Assembly (NCBI GenBank): GCA_037179385.1 | Contig: CM074185.1 | Location: 53,261,000-53,324,999, forward strand | Origin: Holothuria scabra | Lineage: Eukaryota > Echinodermata > Holothuroidea > Aspidochirotida > Holothuriidae | Length of the DNA stretch: 64,000 bases | Direction: 5' to 3' | Shown here: piece after piece, positions 10,360 through 21,351 of the stretch | Layout: the number at the start of each line of letters is the position of its first letter | How positions within the stretch are numbered: position 1 is the stretch's first letter | Notes under the pieces: model-generated | Database searches by the model: none | What the model was told of the DNA's origin: nothing | Seen by the model: the letters and a program-made list of their open reading frames with translations, nothing else | Made by a program: the position numbers and the translations under genes

Positions 10360-12377
10360 ATGAGTGAAGCAACGTTTATGTCTTATAATTCAAGAGGTTT
10401 ACGACAGAACAAAAAACGAAGACGTCTCTTCTCGTACTTACATCGAAGGAAGGTTGATATAATCTGTTTACAGGAAAGTCACAGCACGCAAAAGGACGAG
10501 TTGTATTGGAGAAACGAATGGGGAGGACACATATATTTTTCTCATGGAACTTCAAATGATTCTTGTGGCGTATGTATGTTATTCAAGCCGTCATTGAATT
10601 TTAATATTGGGAAATCGTACATTCATAGTTCAGGTAGGCTTATAATTCTTGATGTTCTAATCTTCAGGCAGACCCTTACAATTGTTAGTATTTACGGCCC
10701 AAATTCGGATAACCCGAATTTTTTTAGAGAGGTGGCTGCTAGCATGCATGATTTTACGTGTGATAACATTATAATGTGTGGAGATTTTAATTTCGTTTTT
10801 AACTTAGATTGTGATAAAAAAGGCGGGCAACTGAGAACTAACTTTAAAGCCCGTGATGAATGTTTAAGTCTTATGACCACCTTTAACCTCATAGATATTT
10901 GGAGGGATCGCAATCCAATGTCCAAAATCTACACATGGAGCTCCAATATTACCCTGGGAATCCAGTGTAGATTGGACTTTTTCCTTATTTCCCAACATAT
11001 GTCCAGCTATGTCACTAATTCGTCCCAGTCATCAGGTATTCAATCTGACCATGCTATGATTTTTCTCACTTGTAAAGTTTCAACTGAAAAAAGGGGACCT
11101 GGGTATTGGAAGCTGAACAATTCGTTGTTAAACGACCACACCTATGTGGAATTAATTCATAAAATTATTAATGAGACATCTAGTATTGAGGATGGCCAGG
11201 ACCCTTCCTCAATTTGGGAAAACTTGAAATTTAGGATACGTACCGCTAGTATTAAATTTTCAAAGCGGAGGGCACGAGAACGACGCCAAAGAGAAAAGGC
11301 TCTTGTTGATAAAATTGCCAGACTTGAGCATGATCTGTTTTGCAAGGAATCTGCAGAAACCAGGGCCCGGTTATGTGATGCTAGGAATGATTTATTGCTA
11401 TATTATGATCATAAATTACAAGGGACCATTGTTCGATCCAGAGCCCGATGGGTCGAAGAAGGTGAAAAAATACCAGTTACTTTTTAAGCTTAGAAAAACC
11501 AAATAAATCAAATAATACTATTCATGAAATTAAGGATATGAATGGAATTGCATGCTCTGAGAGTAATACTATACTACGAGAAATTAAAAGGTTTTATGAA
11601 AAGTTATATACGTCTGAATATTGTTCTCCCAATTTAGTTTTTACTGATTTACCCCGTAAAGTTTTATCGGTGGAAAATGCAATTAGCTGTGAGGGCCTTC
11701 TAACCCTCGAGGAGTGCAGTAATTCATTATCCTCTTTAAGTAGCGATAAAGCTCCTGGTAGTGATGGCCTTTCTGCTAATTTCTTTAAAAAATTTTGGCA
11801 CCTAATTGGAGGATTGGTAGTCGATGCCCTGAATTTTTCTTATTCAAATCATTGCTTATCTGCTGAACAGAGCAGAGGTATCATCACGCTTATTCCCAAA
11901 CCCGATAAAGATATTACCATGCTCAAAAATTACCGCCCAATTACCCTTTTAAATACTGACTACAAAACTGGTGCAAAGGCCATCGCTGCTAGATTAAAAA
12001 GAGTTATTCCAGATCTAATTAGTTCAAATCAGACAGGCTTTCTTGAAGGACGATTTATAGGGGAAAATGTGAGGTACAGTATATTCTTGATTTAATTGAC
12101 TACTCGGTCTCCCATGAAATCCCTGGTTTTTTGTTACTAGTGGACTTCGAAAAAGCTTTCGATAAAATAGAGTGGAGTTTCATCCATAAAACGTTGACTT
12201 TTTTAACTTTGGTACCAGCTTTACAAATTGGATTGATACATTCTATCGTAATAGTATGGCTTGCGTGTGTAATAACGGGTATTCAACTGGTTTTTTCATG
12301 TTCAACGAGGTGTGCGCCAAGGGTGCCCCTTGAGCCCGTATCTATTTTTACTGTGTTCCGAAATTCTCAATTTGTAT
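10360..12377 (+). pseudogene. LINE ORF2, endonuclease and first half of reverse transcriptase
   Basis: The frame opens MSEATFMSYNSRGLRQNKKR and encodes an APE-type endonuclease: ICLQES (metal-binding Glu) near 10460, IYGPN, MCGDFNF near 10780, RLDFFLIS near 10970, SDHAMI near 11045. The frame breaks at about 11472, where one A seems lost from an A run (…VEEGEK then out of frame; the next frame continues NTSYFLSLEKPNKSNN). RT follows with DKAPGSDGL near 11745, NYRPITLLNTDYK near 11930 and NQTGFLEGR. A second frame change falls near 12075, then LLLVDFEKAFDKIEW near 12135, and RGVRQGCPLSPYLFLLCSEI near 12310 in yet another frame. The sequence is then cut by an antisense insertion. Non-functional. 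Confidence 0.88.
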
Positions 12378-13467
12378 CTTCTTCTTCTTCTTCAATAAAG
12401 GTGACACATCCAAAGGACATTCTTTCACCACGCATGCGTCGAGAGGCTAAATATGCCCAGTAATAGAGGTGATAGGGTCCTTATGGACAGAGGCAACCCT
12501 CATTACATCCAGAAGGGTTTGGCATCAGCTTTGATATCGCCGATCATTCCATTGATGTACTTTTTATGGGAGGTGAGAATCTCTCTTTTGATTTTAGTTC
12601 GCAGATGAGCCCATCTCCCATAAATACCAGTCTTCCGGTTTTTTTTAAAAAGGGCATGCAATCTGTTCCTACGCCTAACTAGCCTACGAATACTGTCGGT
12701 TATCCATGGGAGAGATTTTCTGGATTTGGCCAATCTAGTTGGAATATTATCCTTCACAGTTCTTTCAAGAAAGGACTTAATGAGTTGCCAATTTTCTTCC
12801 ACAGTACGATTATCTTGCCCCCCGTTAAAATAGGTAGATGAGAAACCCCGTGTGTCCTCCCTCATAGCAACAAAATTCCCCTTAGAGTACTGTAAAATGA
12901 GCCTACGAGGTTGCTTAGAATCAAGAAACAAACACTTCAATTTACAAGAGATACCCTCATGATCACTTGGAGAATCGATGGCACTAACATCAGTGTATTG
13001 ACTAGGAATATTTGAGATAACCAAGTCAAGTGTACTATCCCCTCTAGTGGGAAAATTCACAAGTTGGTCAGCAGCAAAGTCATTAATTATGTCCAAAAGT
13101 AATTTACCTGAGCAATTGGATAAACAGCCACCACTTTCTTTGTGTAACCTACTGGTCCAGTCAATTTTGTTAAAGTTAAAATCACCCAGGACATGAAAAC
13201 ACGGCATCTTTGAATTCTTATGCCAGGTCATAATTTTGGTAAGTTGGTCCCGTAACAGAGATATATGCTCAGCATGGGCATCAGGATCTCTATACCACGA
13301 GGCAAAATAATGCCAGGTCCCATTAATGGAGACCTTAGCCCAGACAGATTCAGACCCATCCCCAGAAAAGCAAACTTGGGTTGGAGCCAAGCAACTTATA
13401 ATATATACGTATATGTATACGTATAATATGTATGTATATGTATACGTATAATATGTATACGTATAAT
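12378..13467 (-). mobile_element. Antisense endonuclease-only LINE derivative inside ORF2
   Basis: On the minus strand a frame of about 295 codons (13390 down to 12503) has no stop and encodes the C-terminal two thirds of an APE endonuclease: HVLGDFNFNKIDW, TLDLVISN and SPSDHEGISCKL, then a basic linker (SLPWITDSIRRLVRRRNRLH). It ends just after KADAKPFW with a TAA. About 120 bp later it finishes in CTTTATTGAAGAAGAAG, a LINE-like 3' tail. No reverse transcriptase is present, so endonuclease sequence has been joined almost directly to a 3' end. Its 5' side (13395-13460) is a TATACGTA-type microsatellite. The insert separates the RGVRQGCPLSP and YADD motifs of the host LINE. The style (TLDLVISN, SDHEG) is CR1/Jockey-like. 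Confidence 0.8.
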
Positions 13468-15201
13468 AGTAAGATTTTTAAAGGTATCGTAATTGACGGT
13501 AATGAGACTAGACTTATTCAGTATGCCGATGATACCACGTTCATTCTTAATGGGGATAGGAATTCACTAAATGCAGCGCTTAGAATCTTAGAAGCTTTTA
13601 AGCTTTCTTCGGGTCTTACTGTTAATCTTGAAAAATGTAACTTGTTCCCTCTGGGCCCGTTTATCCAACGTCAACCTTTTTTGTTCACAATTCACCATTC
13701 CAAGTAACTCTCGGACCTGTTACCATGTTAGGCATCACCTTTACAAACGATGGGGATGATCTTTTTCGGCTTAATTTTATACCTAAGCTTTCTCGTCTAA
13801 AAAGTTGTTTACGGATTTGGTCATCAAGGGATCTTACGCCAGTAGGTCGTAGTGTTATAGACACTTGCCCTCTCTCAGTTGGTCTATCTTTTTTTAGTTT
13901 TACCAAATCCTCCAAAGAGTTTCATAAACGAAGTTGAAAATACTGTAGCCAATTTTATCTGGTCAGGTAACCCTGACAAAATTAAGCGGACTTCTCTATT
14001 GAATACTATGGATGAAGGGGGGCTCAAGGTTAAACACATTCAGAGCTTTGTGAATAGTCTTAAGTGTACATGGGTACGCCGGTACTGTACTGTAATGAGA
14101 CAAGGGTAGTATGGAAGTTATTTTTTGATCAGAGTTTAAGGAATTTTGGAAAGGAGGTTCTTGTTTACTGTAACTATAATGAAGATGATATCTCTGGAAT
14201 AACAAACACTTTTGTTAGACAGGTTTTTGGTGCATGGTCCCTAGCGTCGTATCAAACACCCAGTGATAGCTTTGAAAACCAGATTATCTGGAATAACCAC
14301 CATATTCGTATTGATAATAAGACTGTGTATTATGATTTTATGTACAATAAGGGAGTGAAATATGTGGCAGATCTTTTTGATGATAGAGGTAATCCTCTCA
14401 CTTTTGACGTTTTTAGAAATAAGTTTAATCTCAATGTTTTTGCTTTTACGCGGTACTGGGGCTTGGTAAAGGCTATCCCAAGAAACTGGAGGGAAGCAGG
14501 ATGCGGTTCAACTGAAGTTCCTAATAGTAATATCATGTGGGCGGAAAGGGCCTTAAATGTCTCCTCTTTGTCTCAATACATTTATAACTCCTATATAAAA
14601 ACAATCGTTACTAAGCCCACAGCTCAAAAAAGGTGGATTGAGGAGTTAGCTGATTCTGACTCGTATAATTGGAATAATATTTGGAGCATGCCATGGGTTT
14701 CAGCAGGGAGGTGGTCTAATAACACCTCCCTGGTTTCAGTACGGGAAACCAAATTGTCATATTTTCAGTTTAGATTTTTACATAGGATCCTCCCTACCAA
14801 TAGACTGCTCTCTCTTATGGGGAAAGTTGAATCCAAATTGTGCTCTTTTTGTAAAACGGAGGTTTAAACATTGAGTCACTTGTTCTGGGGATGTAGTTAT
14901 ACTTCGTCATTTATCCTGGATGTAGAATCACAGAAATAGCCAGTTCCTATTCTCCAAAGAAGATATATTCTTCGGTTACCGTAATGAGAAGTCTCACCCA
15001 TTTAATTTTCTTATCTTGCATTTTAAGTATTATATATTTTGTAAACAAAGACAAAAGTCTCTACCCAATATAGAAGAGTTCTATTACAAATTTAAGTTCG
15101 CCTTACAAGTTGAAAGGCATAATCATTACTTTTCAAGCAATGATTACAGAAGTAAAGGCATTAATTATAACAAACTCGATGAAGTATTTAGGATGTTCTA
15201 G
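13468..15201 (+). pseudogene. LINE ORF2, second half: RT catalytic core to C terminus
   Basis: The host LINE resumes SKIFKGIVIDGNETRLIQYA and has an intact YADDTTF catalytic box near 13520. LSSGLTVNLEKCN follows. Frame changes fall near 13690, 13880 and 14080. A long open frame (14064-14867) includes NFIWSG-type and WAERALN segments and KLSYFQFRFLHRILPTN near 14750. It ends with a stop inside the zinc-knuckle-like CSFCKTEV-(stop)-TLSHLFWGC, where TAA probably replaced GAA. The C-terminal tail LPNIEEFYYKFKFALQVERH continues to 15201. A 28-bp palindrome inserted in frame at 14704. Non-functional as a protein. Confidence 0.85.
14704..14731. mobile_element. 28-bp palindromic micro-insertion with 8-bp TSD
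   Basis: CAGGGAGGTG..CACCTCCCT is an imperfect inverted repeat. It is flanked by GGTTTCAG at 14696-14703 and again at 14732-14739. Element plus one duplication is 36 bp, so it adds 12 codons to the LINE frame without a stop. A related palindrome is at 31421-31457. Confidence 0.8.
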
Positions 15202-15652
15202 TCTTGGGTGTATAGTTTTATATTTATTTCCAAGATTCAAAAATTTGCCTTCATTTTTTTTCGCGCTTTAAGGAACCTGGAAAAACTAGGTATTTCTTAT
15301 TGTAAATCTGTTTACCTTGTAATCATGACGTTATCAAAAGTTGGCTAGCACTCATGTAGCATTTCGTTAGGTTGGTTAACATGGTACTTGCATAGAAGAC
15401 TATTCTTCGCTACCAGAAATGAAATTTGTATAAAGCGACAATTTAATTCTTGTACGTACGTGAGTATTTTTTTTTTTGTACTCCCGGCATGAAATGTGCA
15501 TCATTAAGCTGTTTTCTTTTTGTGAAACTCAGCATTAAGTTATAACGCATGTATATATTTCAGTTATCATTTCTGCGAAATGAAAATTTGTAAATATTGT
15601 AACTATGCTGACCATGAAACTCAAATACAGAAATGGAGGGGAAAAATAATAA

Positions 15653-15653
<1 letters not shown>
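15202..15653 (+). other. Tx1-like LINE 3' UTR
   Basis: Non-coding stretch between the ORF2 end and the GAA array. The last bases (GGGGAAAAATAATAATAAG) grade into the GAA repeat, which is why the array is read as grown from the LINE tail. Confidence 0.55.
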
Positions 15654-15683
<30 letters not shown>

Positions 15684-17023
15684 AAGAAGAAGAAGAAGAA
15701 GAAGAAGAAGAAGAAGAAGAAGAAGAAGAAGAAGAAGAAGAAGAAGAAGAAGAAGAAGAAGAAGAAGAAGAAGAAGAAGAAGAAGAAGAAGAAGAAGAAG
15801 AAGAAGAAGAAGAAGAAGAAGAAGAAGAAGAAGAAGAAGAAGAAGAAGAAGAAGAAGAAGAAGAAGAAGAAGAAGAAGAAGAAGAAGAAGAAGAAGAAGA
15901 AGAAGAAGAAGAAGAAGAAGAAGAAGAAGAAGAAGAAGAAGAAGAAGAAGAAGAAGAAGAAGAAGAAGAAGAAGAAGAAGAAGAAGAAGAAGAAGAAGAA
16001 GAAGAAGAAGAAGAAGAAGAAGAAGAAGAAGAAGAAGAAGAAGAAGAAGAAGAAGAAGAAGAAGAAGAAGAAGAAGAAGAAGAAGAAGAAGAAGAAGAAG
16101 AAGAAGAAGAAGAAGAAGAAGAAGAAGAAGAAGAAGAAGAAGAAGAAGAAGAAGAAGAAGAAGAAGAAGAAGAAGAAGAAGAAGAAGAAGAAGAAGAAGA
16201 AGAAGAAGAAGAAGAAGAAGAAGAAGAAGAAGAAGAAGAAGAAGAAGAAGAAGAAGAAGAAGAAGAAGAAGAAGAAGAAGAAGAAGAAGAAGAAGAAGAA
16301 GAAGAAGAAGAAGAAGAAGAAGAAGAAGAAGAAGAAGAAGAAGAAGAAGAAGAAGAAGAAGAAGAAGAAGAAGAAGAAGAAGAAGAAGAAGAAGAAGAAG
16401 AAGAAGAAGAAGAAGAAGAAGAAGAAGAAGAAGAAGAAGAAGAAGAAGAAGAAGAAGAAGAAGAAGAAGAAGAAGAAGAAGAAGAAGAAGAAGAAGAAGA
16501 AGAAGAAGAAGAAGAAGAAGAAGAAGAAGAAGAAGAAGAAGAAGAAGAAGAAGAAGAAGAAGAAGAAGAAGAAGAAGAAGAAGAAGAAGAAGAAGAAGAA
16601 GAAGAAGAAGAAGAAGAAGAAGAAGAAGAAGAAGAAGAAGAAGAAGAAGAAGAAGAAGAAGAAGAAGAAGAAGAAGAAGAAGAAGAAGAAGAAGAAGAAG
16701 AAGAAGAAGAAGAAGAAGAAGAAGAAGAAGAAGAAGAAGAAGAAGAAGAAGAAGAAGAAGAAGAAGAAGAAGAAGAAGAAGAAGAAGAAGAAGAAGAAGA
16801 AGAAGAAGAAGAAGAAGAAGAAGAAGAAGAAGAAGAAGAAGAAGAAGAAGAAGAAGAAGAAGAAGAAGAAGAAGAAGAAGAAGAAGAAGAAGAAGAAGAA
16901 GAAGAAGAAGAAGAAGAAGAAGAAGAAGAAGAAGAAGAAGAAGAAGAAGAAGAAGAAGAAGAAGAAGAAGAAAAAAAAGAAGAAGAACAAGAAGAAGAAG
17001 AAGAAGAAGAAGAAGAAGAAGAA
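15654..17023. repeat. Giant (GAA)n microsatellite, ~450 triplets
   Basis: An unbroken AAG/GAA run from 15654 to about 16972 (roughly 1.32 kb, ~439 triplets) without one substitution. A short disturbed patch follows (an eight-A run, then one GAACAA at about 16985) and about 35 more bases of GAA. The SLC6 sense strand would carry TTC/UUC. The long poly-Lys, poly-Arg, poly-Phe and poly-Leu frames across it are artefacts of the repeat. Confidence 0.98.
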
Positions 17024-17599
17024 GAAGAACAAGAACAAGAACAAGAACAAGAACAAGAACAAGAACAAGAACAAGAACAAGAACAAGAACAAGAACAAGA
17101 ACAAGAACAAGAACAAGAACAAGAACAAGAACAAGAACAAGAACAAGAACAAGAACAAGAACAAGAACAAGAACAAGAACAAGAACAAGAACAAGAACAA
17201 GAACAAGAACAAGAACAAGAACAAGAACAAGAACAAGAACAAGAACAAGAACAAGAACAAGAACAAGAACAAGAACAAGAACAAGAACAAGAACAAGAAC
17301 AAGAACAAGAACAAGAACAAGAACAAGAACAAGAACAAGAACAAGAACAAGAACAAGAACAAGAACAAGAACAAGAACAAGAACAAGAACAAGAACAAGA
17401 ACAAGAACAAGAACAAGAACAAGAACAAGAACAAGAACAAGAACAAGAACAAGAACAAGAACAAGAACAAGAACAAGAACAAGAACAAGAACAAGAACAA
17501 GAACAAGAACAAGAACAAGAACAAGAACAAGAACAAGAACAAGAACAAGAACAAGAACAAGAACAAGAACAAGAACAAGAACAAGAACAACAACAACAG
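17024..17599. repeat. (GAACAA)n microsatellite, ~94 hexamers
   Basis: A pure hexamer array from about 17024 to 17590 ending in a few CAA triplets. It abuts the GAA array with a sharp change of unit. Read on the minus strand it is (TTGTTC)n immediately following GCGCTTTATAAGAAC, which looks like the 3' end of the L2-like LINE to its right. Confidence 0.97.
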
Positions 17600-18451
17600 T
17601 TCTTATAAAGCGCAAATTACACTATAGTCACTATGCGCTGAAAAGAAGAAAAAGGGACTACAATAGTGAGAAAAGTTGAGACTTCAATAAAGTATTAAAT
17701 TGAAATAAAGACCGTGCTTCTTTAACAAATGGCTTGGCAGACTGTTCCAGAGAAAGGCAGATGATATCTTGAAAGAACGATGTCCATATGATTTTGTACA
17801 GATATAGGGTGTAGAAAGTAATGATTTCAAACTAGAGCGAAGACTTCGAGCTGGAGTATATACCTGAATAAGCTCATGCAAGTAGCTATGAGCAAGTCTA
17901 TGAATACATTTATATGTTATCATGAGAATTTTGAAACTGATACGTTCCTTAATTGGAAGCCAATGCAGATTACAAAGAATTGGCGTTATATTGACTAAAG
18001 GTGTAGTACGTGTCACCAATCTAGCTGCAGAGCTCTGAATGCGTTGTAATTTGTTCAAATGACAATCTGGTAAACCATAAAGTTAACTGTTACAATTATC
18101 CAAACGGGATGAGACAAAAGCATGGGCAAGCATTTCAGTTGTCTTCTGATCTAAACAGTTACAGATTTTTCCAATTTTATGTAGTGCTAAAGAAGCAGAC
18201 CGGCAAATGTTATTAACATGTTGAATCATATCGAGATGTTTGTCAAATATGACTCCTAGATTCCTAGCCTTTGGGACTGGTTCAACATCAGCGCTTCCTA
18301 TGGGAAAAGTTGAGATTGGAAAAGAAGGTCTGAAAGGTGAAGATATATGTACTATTTCAGTTTTATCTTCATGCAACTTCATGTAATTAGCAACAGACCA
18401 CGATCTGATATCACTGCCCGAATACTTGACCATTTCGGGCAAGTTTTGCAA
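17600..18451 (-). mobile_element. L2-like LINE, 3' part, minus strand
   Basis: From 18451 leftwards: WSVANYMKLHEDKTEIVHIS, KARNLGVIFDKHLDM, SRLDNCNS, one TAA stop near 18083, LYGLPDCHLNKLQRIQSSAA, ITPILCNLHWLPIKERISFK, YTPARSLRSS, RSFKISSAFLWNSLP. These are the post-RT motifs typical of the L2/CR1 group (…DYCNSLLYGLP…LHWLPV…RAFSVAAPxLWNSLP). The frame is broken only by that single stop. The 3' end GCGCTTTATAAGAACTG is followed by the TTGTTC repeat, consistent with L2-like microsatellite tails. 5'-truncated; no RT catalytic core remains. Confidence 0.85.
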
Positions 18452-19060
18452 GACTACAGTATGAAGTTGAGACGACTATGAAAACCTTTCTTTTAAATTC
18501 TACCCAAATATGTCGCAGATCTTTGTATTTTCCATGAAAATTTCACTTTAAATGTAGCGTTTTCTGTTTTTCGGCAAAGATTTGAAGCTTTTAAAATAAT
18601 CGACCATTTCGGGTATTGTGTTACACAAGATTTGAAAACAGGCTTAAGAATGAATTGGTCTTATTTAAGCCACAGATTTCCCAAATGTGTCGCGATTTTT
18701 TTTTATCTGTTTGATTTTCGTACGATGATACTTTTCCATTTTCGGGCAAATGCTTGAAAGAATTTGGATCGGGCAATTTCGGGCATTAAGTTGTGATTAT
18801 CTGTGAAGTAAAAGTCACGAATAAGCTTTTTGCGCTGCCCGAAGGTGTAGCGATTTTTTGGAATCTTGACTTGTTGTTTAATGAAAATTTTATTGGGACT
18901 TAATCACGTTTCCTTCCTTTTTTAGGACATATCTTTTTTAAGATTTCGGCAACATTAAGGAATTTTCTGAAAAACCATCCCATTTTTTACAAATTTAAGG
19001 TCTGTGCGATTTTTTTTGCGAATTCCTGCTCGCTTTTAGATTTTGCGGAAATCGTACGTC
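18452..19060. repeat. Dispersed repeat rich in TTCGGGCA words
   Basis: GACCATTTCGGGCAAG, GACCATTTCGGGTATTG and GGCAATTTCGGGCATTAAG recur, together with AAATRTGTCGCRGATTTTT. The same vocabulary (ATTCGGGCAG, GCGACACATTCGGGCAGC) fills the hAT-like element at 53184-56340, so this is probably an old internal fragment of that family. No coding frame. Confidence 0.5.
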
Positions 19061-20135
19061 ACTGGGTATGTGAAATCCACCCAAAAACTAAGTGAGGTCC
19101 TGTGAGGTAATAGTGATAAGGTTGCGATCCTTGAGACTGCATTGACCCAACATGGGTTTGGTTGTTGCACTGGCCAATGACTGGCAGCAATAGCCGTGCA
19201 AAGTGAAAATTCCTTCCAACCATAATTTTCTCAAATATTCTACCCACCACACCAAGTATGATTTTGGAACAAATTTGTGCAGCCACAGGAATTAAAAAAA
19301 CCCTACAGGAGACAGAAACAGGCCAAATGCTAGGAGCACACTTGAACCCACATCAAGGTAGCCAATTTCGGCCACTCCAAATCTGCTAGAATATTATCCA
19401 TCCAGAAACCCGACGAGTAAAAAGTCAAGAGATTCCGAAGAAATGAAGCTTGTCACAGTCTCCCTGAATTTATTCCGAAATTCAGAGTGGGCCACAATTG
19501 CAGAATACCCTACAACTGTGTGGATCTATCGCAAGGGTATCTATGTCATAGTAGCCGGGTAGCCCGGATTGATTATCATCATCGGCCAGCATGAATATAA
19601 CTTTTTTTTGCCCAGGTCGCCAGTGGGGGGGGGGGCTGCTGGGGGGCTGGGTGATTCAATGGGGGAGGATCCAGCCCCCGACCCCCCCCCCCCCCCGTAG
19701 CTGCGCAATTGTTTTTATGTAATATGACATATGGAAAATTATTTCAAAGGTGACCTTGCAATATCTAACTTGTGATGCACAGCGGATCGGAAACTTGACA
19801 AGATAGTTTGAAACCTTTTACTAGGAAAGAAAGCGAACCTTGTATAAGCCAGAGACCCTGCTACGTATGATAAGTCAGATGCCCTTCAGCAATTTCACTG
19901 GCAGTCGATAAATTTAGGTTGAACGACCGATAAACGAGTTTTTGTACTGGTAAGACAACTTAGTTCCTGAAGTGTTAAGGATTTAGCCTAGCATATAACC
20001 ATACTGTAGAATGTCTGGTAGACTCTTTTCTTCTCACAAAGAGCGCTAATTCATACCTGGCCAAGATAACACCTCCCAGACTTGATCTGAAAAGCGTCGG
20101 CACTTTCAAAACTTACAAATAATTTTCATACACAC
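19061..20135. other. SLC6 intron 4 end; poly-G/poly-C hairpin
   Basis: At 19624-19697 an 11-G run and GGGGGGCTGGG are followed by CCAGCCCCC and a 15-C run, a strong potential hairpin and G-quadruplex. Otherwise nothing recognisable. A TAACACCTCCCA half-site (about 20064-20076) resembles one arm of the micro-palindromes. Confidence 0.5.
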
Positions 20136-20268
20136 CTTCCCGGAAGTCTTTATTCCTTTTATGAGGCACAAAAAGACCAAAACCCAAGCGAGAAGCAGGC
20201 ACAGCGCAATCTCCCAGACGATCCCACCAGTGTTGTTAATGGATGATGCTTCTTGTCGAACCCTAATA
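20136..20268 (-). CDS. SLC6-family transporter, exon 4 (end of EL2, TM4)
   Basis: A 133-nt exon with acceptor TTTTCACCACAG and donor GTGTGT. Its first base completes an Asn codon from exon 3, then it reads IRVRQEASSINNTGGIVWEI and ALCLLLAWVLVFLCLIKGIK with TSGK in phase 0. LCLLLAWVLVFLCLIKGIK is the highly conserved TM4 signature of SLC6 transporters. NNT forms a possible N-glycosylation site at the end of the large extracellular loop. The Lys-Val junction to exon 5 (SGK/VVY) is exactly as in the family. Confidence 0.95.
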
Positions 20269-21346
20269 CTGTGGTGAAAAATGGAACATTTGGTGAAAGG
20301 TTGGGTCGTTAGAAATAATTATTACTTGCGTAAAACTGTTAGGTTTTGTTTCGTTGAAGAAAAGTTTGTTTGTTGTTTAACAATTTTAAAAGAATCATAT
20401 TTTTAATCAAATTTATTGACACACAATGAAAGGTTATTCACATTGAGGCTACAATTTGAACCCTCTACTTAAAAATAAAAAAATAAACAAATACAAAAAT
20501 TAAAAAAAATAATAAAAAAGTAAAATAAATAAAGTAATTTTCTCATAGATTTATATCCAGTTTATTTGTTGCCCAGGATGAATTTTGACTCAAGTATTCA
20601 AATTTTCAAATAATGCTACTTTCGTAACTCTTCTAATAAGTAAACAGTTTTTTAGCAGTTTAGATGAATTTGCTGTTTGGATTTATTGTTTAGACAATGG
20701 TTTTATAGCAAGTACAGATATTGTCAATGTATGGATGCCAAATTGGTGTATTTTAAAAACGAAACATTTACCTTCCAGGTGTTTCTACAATTTTACAGAA
20801 ACCGCGGAAACTATTTTGTTATGCGGGGGCTAACCATTGAAAAGGCCCCTATAAACCATGAAGAGGCCCCTATAATCCCCCAAAAAGTAGATGCAGTTTA
20901 AGGCGGTTCAAAATCTCACGACATAAAAAGTGCAGGGACTAAAACCCCTGCAGCTCCGCGTGTCCGAGGTCCTTGTAATAAGTATCACATGGCATGAAGC
21001 ATATCCTCTACATGACCTCGACCTACGATGGCTCTCGTTGAAGGTGTAGCTACAATTATACCCCTTGGAGTGGATCTGACCAGGGAGTTGCAACAGCCCT
21101 GGTCTGACCTGTCTCCCGCTAAAATAATTCACCTAAGCAGTTTACAAGCGCCAAGGTACAACTTTCAAAGCAGTTGATTCGTTGCAAACTGATATAAAGT
21201 TTTCCTGTTTCACCAATACGCCCTCGTTTTAATGCTGTAATAAATTTGATTTTTATTAATTTGATCTTTTAAATTGTTATATAACTCATTCCCAAGTTCA
21301 GTTAAATGTATATAGCAACCCTCCAATGTATACTTGAACCTATACT
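20269..21346. other. SLC6 intron 3, left part
   Basis: Contains an A-rich low-complexity stretch at about 20468-20540 (AAATAAA and AATAAAAA variants). Nothing else recognised. Confidence 0.5.
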
Positions 21347-21351
21347 CGATA

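Larger units (their letters stand above)
9100..15653 (+). mobile_element. Tx1/L1-like LINE, near full length, inactive
   Basis: Order on the plus strand: putative 5' UTR, ORF1 (9252-10085), spacer of about 275 bp, ORF2 with apurinic endonuclease, reverse transcriptase and C-terminal zinc-knuckle-like region (10360-15201), 3' UTR, and a tail that runs into the GAA array at 15654. The two-ORF plan, the ORF1 coiled coil and the RGVRQGCPLSP and YADD motifs place it in the L1/Tx1 group (inference from motifs). It is inactive because ORF2 has several frameshifts and stops and is split by a 1.1-kb antisense insertion. It sits antisense to the SLC6 gene in intron 4. Confidence 0.9.

Noticed and set aside
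15560..17679. Frames of 660-700 codons on both strands
   Set aside because: They are translations of the GAA and GAACAA microsatellites (poly-Lys, poly-Arg, poly-Leu, poly-Phe), not genes.
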